Shown: positions 41,118 to 49,274, counted from the stretch's first letter. The stretch: 64,000 bases of DNA from Novosphingobium sp. RL4 (GCF_035658495.1 NZ_CP141944.1:1576001-1640000), one strand, 5' to 3'. Program-made: numbers and translations. The notes: generated from the sequence alone by a model not told the origin.

Positions 41118-42745
41118 GCGTTCTCCTTGCGCGGTGCGATTGGGCGGCGATCGTCGATTTTGACGCCGGCGCTGCTGAGTTCGTTAAAAAGGGCTTCAAC
41201 CAGTGGTGGAAGATCGCAGGCGCCGACGGCGCCGCCGAAGACATAGAAGTCGGGGCGAATGATCATTGCTGACCAGCCTTGGGCATCAAGGAATGCATGG
41301 ATGCGCCCGTCCACATCCTTCCAACTCGGCTCGCCATCGGGCGCATCGATGTTGACGAATGCCACGCCCAATTCCTCCAATTTGAGGAGATCGCGATCGG
41401 ACAGATGTTTTTCGGCGCTAAGCGCGCGAGAGATAATGACAAAGTGACTTCCGGCGCCGGTGACCTCGTCCAGTGGGCTTATCACGCTTCCTTGCTTGAT
41501 GACGGAATGGGGCGAGAGCAGCCCGGCGCCGGCCTGTAGCTGGCCTTCGCCATCTCGGCGTAGCAAGCCTGAGATTAACTGCGGGAAGGGGGGCATGGCT
41601 GGCGCACGCCCCTCAAGGAAGAGGCGGTCGCGGTTTGCTGCTTCTTCCGGATCGGGGATGCAGATGATCTTGCCGAGGAAGATGGCCATATCGATAATCT
41701 GGCTCACGTGTGGGAGCCGTTCGATTTGGTAGCTATCGAGGAGACTGTCGTCTGCCTTGCCATCCAGGATCAGGCCCAGTTTCCAGGCAAGGTTCCAGCT
41801 GTCGCGAAGCCCCGCGCACATTCCCTGCCCCAGGAACGGCGGCATGACATGCGCTGCGTCACCGGCAATCATGAGGCGGCGATCTCTCCAGCGATCCGCT
41901 ATCAGAGACCTGAAATTGTAGACTTTGTGCCGAACCAATTCGACCTCATCAGGCCCGGCCCAGGCTTCCAGGAGCTTCCAGACGTAGGACTCCTGTTCCA
42001 GATCCTCGACAGTTTCACCGGGAAGCCGCATGAACTCCCAGCGACGGAATTTCTTTCCATCGCGCACGCCGGCCGGCACGATGGTCGTCGGCCGGTCGGG
42101 GTTACAATATTGGCCGGCCTCCGGAATTCCTAGACCTTCGACGGTTACGCCATCTTTCAGAAGCACGTCGACCACCAGCCAATCGGCCTGGAAGCCTCGA
42201 TCCTCTTGCTGCGAACCAATCGAACGCCGCACGAGGGAATTGGCGCCGTCACAGCCGACAATATACCGTGCCGAAACCTGCTTCACTTCTCCAGTTTCGA
42301 CTGATTTTAGCGTAACTTGCGCGGTATTTTCATCTTGGGTGACCTCGATCGCCTCCCAACCCAGGTTGAGGCTAACCGTTGGCTGGGCTTGAACTTTTTC
42401 GTCAAGCGCCGTCTCGAGCGTCGGTTGGTGGACGAAGTTGATTTCGGGCCCACCGGAGATCGCCGGCTTGCCCCAGTCAATTACCAGAAGCTCCTGCCAC
42501 TGCGCGTTGAACCATTGATAGAGCGACCCTGGGTGGGTGAGGGAAGGGAGCTCTTCACGCAATCCGGTCGCGGCGAGGACACGGTATAGCTCGTGGTCGA
42601 CGCACACAGCCCGGGGAAGACGATAGCGTGTCGTCCAGCGTTCAAAGATCGCGACGGATCGCCCCTGTCTTGAGAGCATCAAGGCAAGCGACTCGCTGAC
42701 AGGTCCGTAACCGATCAGAATCACATCAAAAGTGTTGTTGTTCAT
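41114..42745 (-). CDS. FAD-dependent aromatic hydroxylase (MhpA-like, module 1)
   Basis: A 543-residue class A flavin monooxygenase of the 3-(3-hydroxyphenyl)propionate hydroxylase type. The N-terminal dinucleotide loop reads IGYGPVSES, so the third glycine of GxGxxG is serine. The DG motif (GCDGANSLVR) and the GD motif (IAGDAAHVMPP) are intact, and the C-terminus has the thioredoxin-like domain of the family. It adds an ortho hydroxyl to a phenolic acid with NAD(P)H and O2. It is first in an operon with FAH and extradiol dioxygenase, and its promoter carries a large dyad at 42782-42826. Confidence 0.9.
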   Translation of the reverse strand: MNNNTFDVILIGYGPVSESLALMLSRQGRSVAIFERWTTRYRLPRAVCVDHELYRVLAATGLREELPSLTHPGSLYQWFNAQWQELLVIDWGKPAISGGPEINFVHQPTLETALDEKVQAQPTVSLNLGWEAIEVTQDENTAQVTLKSVETGEVKQVSARYIVGCDGANSLVRRSIGSQQEDRGFQADWLVVDVLLKDGVTVEGLGIPEAGQYCNPDRPTTIVPAGVRDGKKFRRWEFMRLPGETVEDLEQESYVWKLLEAWAGPDEVELVRHKVYNFRSLIADRWRDRRLMIAGDAAHVMPPFLGQGMCAGLRDSWNLAWKLGLILDGKADDSLLDSYQIERLPHVSQIIDMAIFLGKIICIPDPEEAANRDRLFLEGRAPAMPPFPQLISGLLRRDGEGQLQAGAGLLSPHSVIKQGSVISPLDEVTGAGSHFVIISRALSAEKHLSDRDLLKLEELGVAFVNIDAPDGEPSWKDVDGRIHAFLDAQGWSAMIIRPDFYVFGGAVGACDLPPLVEALFNELSSAGVKIDDRRPIAPRKENA

Positions 42746-42781
42746 CCCTCTCTCCTTGCCCGGGCTATAGCCCTGAGCGTT

Positions 42782-42826
42782 TTCATATTATCATTAATGT
42801 CATGATGACAAAAATGATAATATGAA
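42782..42826. promoter_or_regulatory. 45-base near-perfect dyad, operator of hydroxylase operon
   Basis: Two 22-base arms flank a single central G at 42804 and match at 20 of 22 positions. The core is TGTCA-TGA-TGACA (42798-42810). On the minus strand a TTGTCA with a TATGAA 18 bases later could be the -35 and -10, so the dyad would cover the promoter. It ends 37 bases upstream of ATG 42745. The TetR protein encoded next door is the likely binder. Confidence 0.75.
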
Positions 42827-43021
42827 GTCAAGGGAGATTTTGGGGTGCACTCTCGTGCTCGGTTTTGGGTCGGGGCAGGGCGGTTAAGTCCAAGGGGGGG
42901 CAGCCTGCAGCTCCCATGGAACCGCAGTTGCGGGTGACTCGATATGAACTGTGCGGCAGCGCTTTTGTCGGATGCCCCCCACCATTTTAGAGGCGGGCGC
43001 TTTTGTCCCGTGAGACTGACG

Positions 43022-43741
43022 TCAGCTGAGAGGACGCCACCAGGCGAGCTTGCCAGGGGCTTCTTTCAAAAGCCGCTCAAACGTCTGATCTACGACAACC
43101 TCGGCTTCGTCTGAAGGAACTCCAAAGCTCCGCAAGACCATAGCCGTCATCCCTTTGATGTACGATGGATCCCGCTCACCTGAAACAATGCGGCGAATAG
43201 CTTCGTGCTTTGCGCCCATCAGGAGATCCGCTGCCAAATCCACCGAGAGAACGGAATAGGCCCCAGAGCGTACGCCGGCCCGAATATCTCCTTTCACTTT
43301 GGCAGAGATCAGCCCAGCTTCACCGTCCATCAGTCCCAGGTGAGTCAGGAATCCACCCCATTCCACATCGATCAAGGCACGGGCCAGGAATGTCTGAAAT
43401 CCTGTAGCAGTGCGCGCGACCGGATCATCAAGGACATCGTAGACGCTCGCAATGCCCTGCGTCATCTCTTCGGCGAGTTGAAAGGCCAGCTGAATGACGG
43501 CCTCGTCGAGGGAATCGAAATACTTGTAGAACGTGCCGCGCGAAACGTCAGCATGCCGCACCACGTCCTCGATGACTGTGGCACCGGTAAGCCGCTTGCC
43601 TGCACAAACCGCGAGGACGGATTGGAGGAGATGAGCGCGCATCCGCTCACGTTTCTCCCGCGCAACGCGAACCCGATGGTCTTCGCGAGGAGTGCCGGAT
43701 GCGGTTGTGTCAGCGGATACGGTCGCGTTCAGAGTGCTCAT
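43022..43741 (-). CDS. TetR/AcrR-family transcriptional regulator
   Basis: A 239-residue regulator with a TetR helix-turn-helix at about 38-85 (TGATVIEDVVRHADVSRGTFYKYF is the hallmark region) and a C-terminal ligand-binding helical domain. ATG 43741 lies three bases from a TGTCA/TGACA operator, pointing to autoregulation; an in-frame extension to 43813 would bury that operator in coding DNA. It lies downstream of the 4-TM membrane gene and upstream of the hydroxylase operon, all on the minus strand. The same TGTCA-N3-TGACA motif marks four promoters here, so I propose it as their regulator. Confidence 0.9.
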   Translation of the reverse strand: MSTLNATVSADTTASGTPREDHRVRVAREKRERMRAHLLQSVLAVCAGKRLTGATVIEDVVRHADVSRGTFYKYFDSLDEAVIQLAFQLAEEMTQGIASVYDVLDDPVARTATGFQTFLARALIDVEWGGFLTHLGLMDGEAGLISAKVKGDIRAGVRSGAYSVLSVDLAADLLMGAKHEAIRRIVSGERDPSYIKGMTAMVLRSFGVPSDEAEVVVDQTFERLLKEAPGKLAWWRPLS

Positions 43742-43743
43742 TC

Positions 43744-43764
43744 TGTCATCGTGACAGATTGTCA
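43744..43764. promoter_or_regulatory. Operator at the TetR gene start
   Basis: TGTCA (43744), TGACA (43752) and TGTCA (43760) follow one another every eight bases, giving TGTCA-N3-TGACA plus an extra half-site. The first dyad abuts the TetR start codon, consistent with autorepression. Confidence 0.7.
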
Positions 43765-43819
43765 CTACAGTGGAAAGGGTGCGACCGTTCAATCGGGTCC
43801 AGAGATGAGCCATTTTATC

Positions 43820-44269
43820 TCAAGCGCGAGAGACTTTCCGCTTTGCTTTGGTCAGCTGCAAACCATCGCGCATGTTGAGTGACAGGAGAAAAAGGTTGGC
43901 CGCGCCGGCAACGAGCTCGACCGCTTGGATCGTATAGAAGCTGGTATCGAAGCTGCCATTGGAAGCCTTGTGGGATAGGTACAGCGCGGCGGGAATGAGA
44001 ATGAGAACGCCGTTAGCGGCAATAAACGGCATGCGCCGCGCTTTCTTGCCAACCAATCCCTTTCGGTTCCCGTTTGCTAGCGAAAAACCTGATCCGCCGG
44101 TCGCGGCTAGTGCCGGTACCAGCAGGAGAAATCCCCAAGGGATCGTCGTTTTCACTACTGCGATCGTTGCGGCCGAACCAAAAATCTCGCTCAGGATTGT
44201 CGAAACCCAGAAAGCCGCAATTGTAAGGAGCGCGAGTCCGCCTGCGACGGGATGGATAATTCTCTTCAT
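43820..44269 (-). CDS. Small four-helix membrane protein
   Basis: A 149-residue protein from ATG 44269 with four hydrophobic helices (about 7-27, 36-56, 83-103 and 115-138), a basic cytosolic loop NRKGLVGKKARR and a lysine-rich tail. No signal peptide or catalytic motif is visible and I do not recognise a named family. It lies 78 bases upstream of the TetR gene on the same strand and has a composite operator 75-98 bases upstream, so it belongs to the catabolic regulon. Confidence 0.75.
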   Translation of the reverse strand: MKRIIHPVAGGLALLTIAAFWVSTILSEIFGSAATIAVVKTTIPWGFLLLVPALAATGGSGFSLANGNRKGLVGKKARRMPFIAANGVLILIPAALYLSHKASNGSFDTSFYTIQAVELVAGAANLFLLSLNMRDGLQLTKAKRKVSRA

Positions 44270-44343
44270 GTTCAATCCTTGAAGGCGGCGGAAGCGCACG
44301 TCGAAACGAGAACTTGATCGGAAACCGGTATATCCCATACCAA

Positions 44344-44367
44344 TGTCATAATGACATGATGATGTCA
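44344..44367. promoter_or_regulatory. Composite operator with both motif classes overlapping
   Basis: TGTCA-TAA-TGACA (44344-44356) and TGACA-TGATGA-TGTCA (44352-44367) share the TGACA at 44352-44356. The first matches the TetR-class motif and the second the MarR-class motif found elsewhere in the cluster. It lies between the divergent 4-TM gene and the ABM gene. Confidence 0.75.
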
Positions 44368-44479
44368 AAAAATGAGCATGTTTCCGGTCGACGATTTAGC
44401 CCCGAAAGTTTGAATTTATCTAGCAGGTATAAGGGTTTGTGGTTCGATGCATCGGAGAAATCTTCGCCAATGAAAGGAA

Positions 44480-44508
44480 TTGTCAAACTGACAAAGCCTT
44501 TACAAAAT
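44480..44508 (+). promoter_or_regulatory. Promoter with overlapping operator for the ABM gene
   Basis: TTGTCA (44480-44485), a 17-base spacer and CAAAAT (44503-44508) fit a sigma-70 promoter. The dyad TGTCA-AAC-TGACA (44481-44493) overlaps the -35 box, so binding would block polymerase. The ATG is 72 bases further on. Confidence 0.65.
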
Positions 44509-44580
44509 CGAAGTGTTTGATACCTTCCAATCACCCGCAAGCGGGAATGGCCCTGCTCAAGGAATCAAAGAGGAGACGGT

Positions 44581-44952
44581 ATGCTTGAACGTAAAGAGCT
44601 CGATCGTGTGGTCACGATGCGGGAGCAGCTTGGCGACACGAACCCAGAGTCCGTCGTGTTGATCAATACATTCAACGTTGATGCAGGCGATGTGGACGAA
44701 CTGATCGCCGCCTGGGAAGCCGATGCGGCCTATTTCAAGCGCCAGCCTGGCTTCATTTCAACCCAGCTTCACCGGGGAATTGCAGGTAGCTGCACGTTCC
44801 TTAATTATGCCGTCTGGCAGGACATCAACACCTTCCGCGCCGCGTTTCTGAACCCTGAATTTCAGGAAAAGCTGGCCGCATATCCTTCCAGCACGAGCGC
44901 ATCTCCGCATCTGTTCCGAAAGATGGCTGTGCCCAACATCTGCGTATCGTGA
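44581..44952 (+). CDS. Antibiotic-biosynthesis-monooxygenase (ABM) domain protein
   Basis: A 123-residue protein with a ferredoxin-like alpha/beta fold of the ABM/quinol monooxygenase family: VVLINTFNV strand, AWEADAAYFKRQPGFISTQLHR and the FLNYAVWQD strand. Such proteins are cofactor-free oxygenases or dimeric accessory proteins acting on quinols and aromatic intermediates. Here it might oxidise a hydroquinone by-product of the hydroxylase. A good GAGGAG ribosome site precedes the ATG. It is transcribed divergently from the TetR side and carries the TGTCA-N3-TGACA operator, so it is probably co-induced with the hydroxylase operon. Confidence 0.85.
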   Translation: MLERKELDRVVTMREQLGDTNPESVVLINTFNVDAGDVDELIAAWEADAAYFKRQPGFISTQLHRGIAGSCTFLNYAVWQDINTFRAAFLNPEFQEKLAAYPSSTSASPHLFRKMAVPNICVS

Positions 44953-44961
44953 TCAAAGGTC

Positions 44962-44987
44962 GGGAGCAAATTTTCGGATTTGCTCCC
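44962..44987 (+). terminator. Hairpin after the ABM gene
   Basis: GGGAGCAAAT pairs perfectly with ATTTGCTCCC over ten bases with a six-base loop, nine bases after the stop codon. There is no clear T-run. Confidence 0.55.
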
Positions 44988-45116
44988 ACCTTGGCGGCCG
45001 CGATTTCAGGAGGTTAGGCGGCATTCAAGCGGACAGATTGTTACGATACCTCATCATAGCTGCATAGGGTTGCCAACCCTTTGCGGCTATTTTTGTGAGC
45101 GCCATAAAAAGCTAAA

Positions 45117-45157
45117 CCCATCTTCCGCCGCCGGCTGCGCGGCGAGCGGAAGATGGG
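45117..45157 (-). terminator. Terminator after the TAXI gene
   Basis: CCCATCTTCCGC pairs with GCGGAAGATGGG over 12 bases with a GC-rich internal loop. On the minus strand the stem is followed by a T-rich stretch (TTTAGCTTTTTA), as expected for an intrinsic terminator of the gene ending at 45199. Confidence 0.75.
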
Positions 45158-45198
45158 TCCGTCTCCTTACCCCCGCAGGGAGACGAATAGGATCTGGC

Positions 45199-46188
45199 TT
45201 AGATGTATCCGGCCTCGCGGTAGTACCGCTCTGCACCTGGATGAAGTGGAACTGGGGTATCGGCCATCTTGAATGGATCGAGCGGATAGCTCAGCGGGCT
45301 CCGTTCCGGCGGAATATGGCGGTATTGGGCTTCGAGGGTGCCGCGGGTTTCGACAAGGCACCAGGCCAGCAAATGGGCAATATCGTCGGGCATGTCGTCG
45401 CGAACGAGAATAACGAAGTCGGAAAAATCGAGCGTGTCGATCGCCTCCGGCAGATTGTCCCAGTAACCTGCAGGAAGGCTGTTGCGGCGAAATCCATAGT
45501 TCTGCTTCAGCACTGCCAGAGCCTGCTCTTCGGCCGGTAGCGCGACAGCATTGCGGACACTCATGGCTTCGCGCCACCAGGGGGTCATGATTGCTTCCTG
45601 GAGTACCGCGTCCACTTCACCCGAAACCATTCGGGCAATCGACTGCTCTGGGCGCTGGGAAACGACATATTCGCCGCCCCAGGACTTGAGGGTCGCCTCG
45701 TCAATGCCATGGGCTTCCATATAACGCTGGCTGACATACCCAATGTAGTTGGTGCCATCGTCGACCGAAGCGGCGATCCGCAAGTTGGGCTTTTTGGCGC
45801 GCAGCTCTTCAAATGTGGAAACGCCGAACTTTGGATCAATCGCCAGTACCAGGCGATCGTTTTGCGGGAGAACGCCAAGAGCGCGAAGAGTCGGCATTGC
45901 GTTGCCGGAAAAGATGCCTTCCCCAACCAGCGCGTCACCGACCAGCATGGCCGGCGTCGTGATGCAAAGCTGTGCCTCACCATCGAAAACCGAAATCGGC
46001 CCTTCGAGGCCTCCGCCGCGCGTATTCCAAATGGCGACACGGCTTCGCAGACCGGCTCGATCGCTGAATTCCTGGCAGAGCCAGGAGCAAATCCGGTGGA
46101 AATTGGCCTGGCCCCAGTCGCCTACAAAATTCAAGGTGACGGAGCGGTCGATCGAGGGGGATCCCGGGCTCTGCATGTACTCTCCCAT
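45199..46188 (-). CDS. TAXI-family TRAP-type solute-binding protein lacking a signal peptide
   Basis: A 329-residue protein of the TAXI (TRAP-associated extracytoplasmic immunogenic) fold: LNFVGDWGQANFHRICSWL, then VAIWNTRGGG, ITTPAMLVGDAL and the lobe with IAASVDDGTNYIGYVSQRYMEA. Normal TAXI proteins have a Sec signal and partner with TRAP permeases. This one starts MGEYMQSPGSPSIDR with no hydrophobic segment, and there is no permease gene. It may bind an aromatic acid in the cytosol. ATG 46188 is the first plausible start; the frame continues upstream into the MFS terminator. A TGACA-N6-TGTCA operator sits 25 bases upstream. Confidence 0.82.
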   Translation of the reverse strand: MGEYMQSPGSPSIDRSVTLNFVGDWGQANFHRICSWLCQEFSDRAGLRSRVAIWNTRGGGLEGPISVFDGEAQLCITTPAMLVGDALVGEGIFSGNAMPTLRALGVLPQNDRLVLAIDPKFGVSTFEELRAKKPNLRIAASVDDGTNYIGYVSQRYMEAHGIDEATLKSWGGEYVVSQRPEQSIARMVSGEVDAVLQEAIMTPWWREAMSVRNAVALPAEEQALAVLKQNYGFRRNSLPAGYWDNLPEAIDTLDFSDFVILVRDDMPDDIAHLLAWCLVETRGTLEAQYRHIPPERSPLSYPLDPFKMADTPVPLHPGAERYYREAGYI

Positions 46189-46212
46189 CTTTTGTGTTGT
46201 TCGCGCACTTAA

Positions 46213-46228
46213 TGACAAGGTTCTGTCA
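46213..46228. promoter_or_regulatory. TGACA-N6-TGTCA operator of the TAXI gene
   Basis: TGACA-AGGTTC-TGTCA forms a 16-base dyad 25-40 bases upstream of the start codon. An extra TGTCA half-site follows at 46243. Confidence 0.7.
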
Positions 46229-46337
46229 AAATGGAAATACACTGTCAAGGATTCGAGGTCGCGATCGGCTGTCACATCCCAAGCTGAAAGTGTGGTCTGC
46301 GGTAGGAAATGTGGTCGGAAGCGGGCCTGTTCGGCAC

Positions 46338-46373
46338 AAAAAAAAGCCGGTCGGATGTCATGTTCCGACCGGC
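46338..46373 (-). terminator. Intrinsic terminator after the MFS gene
   Basis: On the minus strand GCCGGTCGGA pairs with TCCGACCGGC over ten bases with an eight-base loop, followed by eight T residues. This is a textbook Rho-independent terminator 38 bases after the MFS stop, ending the PPOX-reductase-MFS operon. Confidence 0.92.
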
Positions 46374-46411
46374 CAGTGGGAGGGCGCCCTGAGGCCATCA
46401 GGGCGCGTTCA

Positions 46412-47731
46412 TCAGTGCATTGCGACAGCTGGTCCAGTCGGCGTAAAATGCCGGCGGCGTGCGATGAGGAACGTCGACAGCCCCGCTGCAAGCAGCATGG
46501 CGAACGTAAGCATGACCAAGCCCGCGGAATAGGATCCGGTGTTCCCTTTGAGTACGCCGAACAGCCAGTTGCCGCCGAATTGACCGATGCCTGCCGCCAC
46601 CATGGCAATGGCGAAGCCCGTTGCGGCGGATTTGCCGCGCAAATCTTCTGACAGGGCCGCCATGAAGATGCCGCCGATGCAACGCGCGATCAGAAAGGCG
46701 AGTGCGAGAGCATAGAACGAGATCGACGGGGCTACGATACCGGCAATGCCGGTTAGGCAAGCCGAGGCCAGAGCGCTGCCGATGACCCACGGGTAGCGCT
46801 TGCCGCTGACGTCCGAGAAATGGCTTACCGCGTACGAGGCGATGATCCCGCCTACGAACAGAGGTACGATGATCTTGCCGATCTCGGCGAGCGACAGTCC
46901 CAAAGTGTCGTGACCGACCTTGGGAATCCAGAAGACCATGGTCGACGCCGCGCCCGCCACCGTCAGGTTCACGAGGGCAGCGGCAGAGATGTAGCTTGCT
47001 GGCGCTCCTTGCGATGAGGATGCGGCATGAGCTGTTTCCTGGGTATCGAAGGCCTTGGCAAGCCATTTTCGCTCATCTGCCGTGAGCCAGCGCGCGGCTT
47101 GCGGACCGGAAGGCATCAGCCTCAGAGCGAATATACCCATGAATACGATGGGAACGCCTTCGAGAATGAACAGCCAGCGCCAGCCCTCCAGGCCGGCGAG
47201 GCCATGAAACTGAATCAGAAACGCACTAAGCGGCGCGCCAACGATCGCGGCGACGGCAGCACCAGCCATGATCAGGGTTACAGCGCGGGCGCGGTATGCA
47301 GGCGGGTACCAGAGTGAGCAGGCGATCAGGATCGAAGGAACGACACCGGCTTCAGCGACGCCGAGTGCGAAGCGCAATGCATAGAAGGTTTTAGGGCCTT
47401 GCACAGCACCCATCAAAGCTGCGCAAAATGCCCAGCCGATCATCATGATGGGGATCCAGCGGTGCACTCCGAAGCGGCGGGCAGCCATGCTGCTTGGAAC
47501 GGCAAAGAGGGCTTCGCCAATGAAGAAAATGCCGGCACCAAATCCAAACATGCCGGGCGTAAGGCCGAGATCGCGGTTCATTGCGAGCGCGGCGTAGCTG
47601 GTGTTCATGCGGTCGACATAACTAGTCAGCACCACCACGAAGAGAAAAGAAAGTATGTGCCAGTGGATCTTGCGGATCGCAGCGCGACCGACCCGATCTT
47701 CGTTTTGCCCGGAGGATAGAGTTGTTGCCAT
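46412..47731 (-). CDS. MFS transporter, anion:cation symporter (ACS) type
   Basis: A 439-residue inner-membrane protein with 12 predicted helices. The first helix pair carries the ACS-family marks TSYVDRMNTSYAA and AVPSSMAARRFGVHRW, and the LRFALGVAEAGVVPSI motif in helix 4 is typical of phthalate, tartrate and aromatic-acid importers. It should take up an organic anion with protons. It lies 21 bases after the reductase gene and ends in a strong terminator, so it is the last gene of a four-gene operon with two PPOX proteins and the reductase. Confidence 0.93.
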   Translation of the reverse strand: MATTLSSGQNEDRVGRAAIRKIHWHILSFLFVVVLTSYVDRMNTSYAALAMNRDLGLTPGMFGFGAGIFFIGEALFAVPSSMAARRFGVHRWIPIMMIGWAFCAALMGAVQGPKTFYALRFALGVAEAGVVPSILIACSLWYPPAYRARAVTLIMAGAAVAAIVGAPLSAFLIQFHGLAGLEGWRWLFILEGVPIVFMGIFALRLMPSGPQAARWLTADERKWLAKAFDTQETAHAASSSQGAPASYISAAALVNLTVAGAASTMVFWIPKVGHDTLGLSLAEIGKIIVPLFVGGIIASYAVSHFSDVSGKRYPWVIGSALASACLTGIAGIVAPSISFYALALAFLIARCIGGIFMAALSEDLRGKSAATGFAIAMVAAGIGQFGGNWLFGVLKGNTGSYSAGLVMLTFAMLLAAGLSTFLIARRRHFTPTGPAVAMH

Positions 47732-47752
47732 GGTTTGTCCTCTCCCAGGCGG

Positions 47753-48697
47753 TCAAAGGTCTAGTTTGATGAGCGGTGACAGAGCGCGCGAGCAGCAAAG
47801 AGCCATGCAGTTGTTTTGCGCTTTTTCCTCATCCGTCAGATAATGATCGCGATGATCGGGGAGCCCCTCGAGAATGTCGGTAATGCACGAGCCGCAGATT
47901 CCCTTTTCGCACGAAACCTCGACCTCGCAGCCTTGTTCGATCAGCACGTCGGCGATCGAGCGACCGGCGGGGATTTCGAATTCCGTTCCGTCAGCAAGCT
48001 GGACCTTGAAAGGCCCGCCGCTTGTGTCCGTCTCGGCGTCGAAATACTCGAAGTGGATCCGCGCGTCGGGCCATCCGAGACCGCGAGCGGCTTCGATGAC
48101 ATGGTCCATGAAGCCCTGTGGCCCACACACGTAGATATGGTCGTCTCCGGTCGGAGCGCCAATGTCTGCCGTGAAATCGAAGCGGCGGTCCTCGGAGAAG
48201 TGTGCCTGCACAGACGGCGCCAAGGAGCCAGCGAGCAGCTCTTCGAGAAACGGCGCTTTGCTGCGGTCCCGCGCGCAATAGTGAAACTCGAACGGAGCGC
48301 CTCGGCTTCCCAAGGCGTGGGCCATCGCGATCAGCGGTGTAGCGCCGATGCCACCGGCTATGAGGAGACTGCGACCAGTCGCCGGCTCGAGCGGGAAGAG
48401 GTTCCTGGGTGAAGAGATACGGGCGCGCATTCCCTCGGCCCACTGCGTGCAGACGATCTTAGAGCCGCCGCGTGAGTTGGCGTCATTCAATACGCCGATC
48501 CTGTAACGATGAGTTTCCTCAGGATCGTTGCAAAGCGAGTATGGTCGGATCAGATTCGAGCGGATGAACAGCTCGATGTGCGCACCTGCCTCGAACGGCG
48601 GCAACTGGCCGCCGTCAGCGGCGACCAGTTCGAAAGTGTGGACGTCACCAGACAGCTTTTCAGTCCGGCGAACAATGACTTCCAGATGGCCCGACAT
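47753..48697 (-). CDS. VanB/phthalate dioxygenase reductase-type oxidoreductase
   Basis: A 314-residue single-chain reductase. The flavin domain carries RPYSLCND (51-58), the NAD domain AGGIGATPLIAMAHAL and the YVCGPQGFMDHV motif. The C-terminal plant-type [2Fe-2S] domain has CEKGICGSC and a later cysteine in NNCMALC. It passes electrons from NAD(P)H to a partner oxygenase, as VanB does for the demethylase VanA. No Rieske oxygenase lies in the window, so the partner is missing or it serves something else. ATG 48697 follows the PPOX stop as TGACATG; the upstream in-frame extension is only a shadow of the PPOX gene. Confidence 0.92.
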   Translation of the reverse strand: MSGHLEVIVRRTEKLSGDVHTFELVAADGGQLPPFEAGAHIELFIRSNLIRPYSLCNDPEETHRYRIGVLNDANSRGGSKIVCTQWAEGMRARISSPRNLFPLEPATGRSLLIAGGIGATPLIAMAHALGSRGAPFEFHYCARDRSKAPFLEELLAGSLAPSVQAHFSEDRRFDFTADIGAPTGDDHIYVCGPQGFMDHVIEAARGLGWPDARIHFEYFDAETDTSGGPFKVQLADGTEFEIPAGRSIADVLIEQGCEVEVSCEKGICGSCITDILEGLPDHRDHYLTDEEKAQNNCMALCCSRALSPLIKLDL

Positions 48698-48698
48698 G

Positions 48699-49274
48699 TC
48701 AGCCGTCCTGCTGGGCGAAGTAGTCGAATTGTCCCCATTGCGGTCGACCGGAGGCGTTGAACACGACCGCGCTGAGGACGTCGATCCGAGCGACCTGTTT
48801 ACGCTGCATGACTTCGGGATCGTTGTACTTGGCCTGCGCTTGCGGTGAGACGAACGCCAACTCCTGCTCGTCGCTAACCAGACTTGCCACGCCCTGTAGC
48901 TGGACGCCTTTGGCTTCCCGCCGGCGCTCGAACCCCACTGCATAATGGGCTTCGAAGGAGACGCGGCTGTCCCTATCGATGTTTACCAGTTCGCGCTGTG
49001 CCAGTCCGCTGATGAGATAGATTACCGGACGGCCGGTACCATCGTCGAGAGAGACGTAGCGAACGCCGCACCCGACCGGCCATCCGTCTGCGGTGACAGT
49101 GCTGAGGTGACCGTGTGCCAGATTTGCAAGAACTTCGAGCACCGTTGCACGTACCTCGGCGTCGGCGGCCGGCTTATAGGGCTTCGGCGCACCTTCCTGA
49201 TCCAGTCGATAATCGCCAGATGCGAGGGCGCTGGCGAGCAGCGGAGAGGGCTGAGAGGGGGAGGCGACGTCCAT
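48699..49274 (-). CDS. PPOX-fold flavin/pyridoxamine oxidase-like protein 1
   Basis: A 191-residue split-barrel protein of the pyridoxamine-5-phosphate oxidase superfamily. Marks are LSTVTADGWPVGCG, RPVIYLISGLAQRELVNI and SRVSFEA. Such proteins bind FMN, heme or F420 and reduce or oxidise small substrates. It is clearly a paralogue of the gene just upstream (same GWPV, RPV-YL and NI...RV pattern). ATG 49274 is chosen; the longer frame to 49406 runs into the upstream paralogue. It is one base away from the reductase gene, suggesting coupled translation and perhaps a shared flavin chemistry. Confidence 0.82.
   Translation of the reverse strand: MDVASPSQPSPLLASALASGDYRLDQEGAPKPYKPAADAEVRATVLEVLANLAHGHLSTVTADGWPVGCGVRYVSLDDGTGRPVIYLISGLAQRELVNIDRDSRVSFEAHYAVGFERRREAKGVQLQGVASLVSDEQELAFVSPQAQAKYNDPEVMQRKQVARIDVLSAVVFNASGRPQWGQFDYFAQQDG

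Noticed and set aside
43017..43024. TGACGTCA palindrome at the end of the TetR gene
   Set aside because: It spans the stop codon of a supported gene, far from any start, so it is probably chance.
46189..46608. Upstream extension of the TAXI frame by about 140 codons
   Set aside because: It would cross the intrinsic terminator at 46338-46373 and overlap the MFS gene; the added residues are not protein-like and are not a signal peptide.
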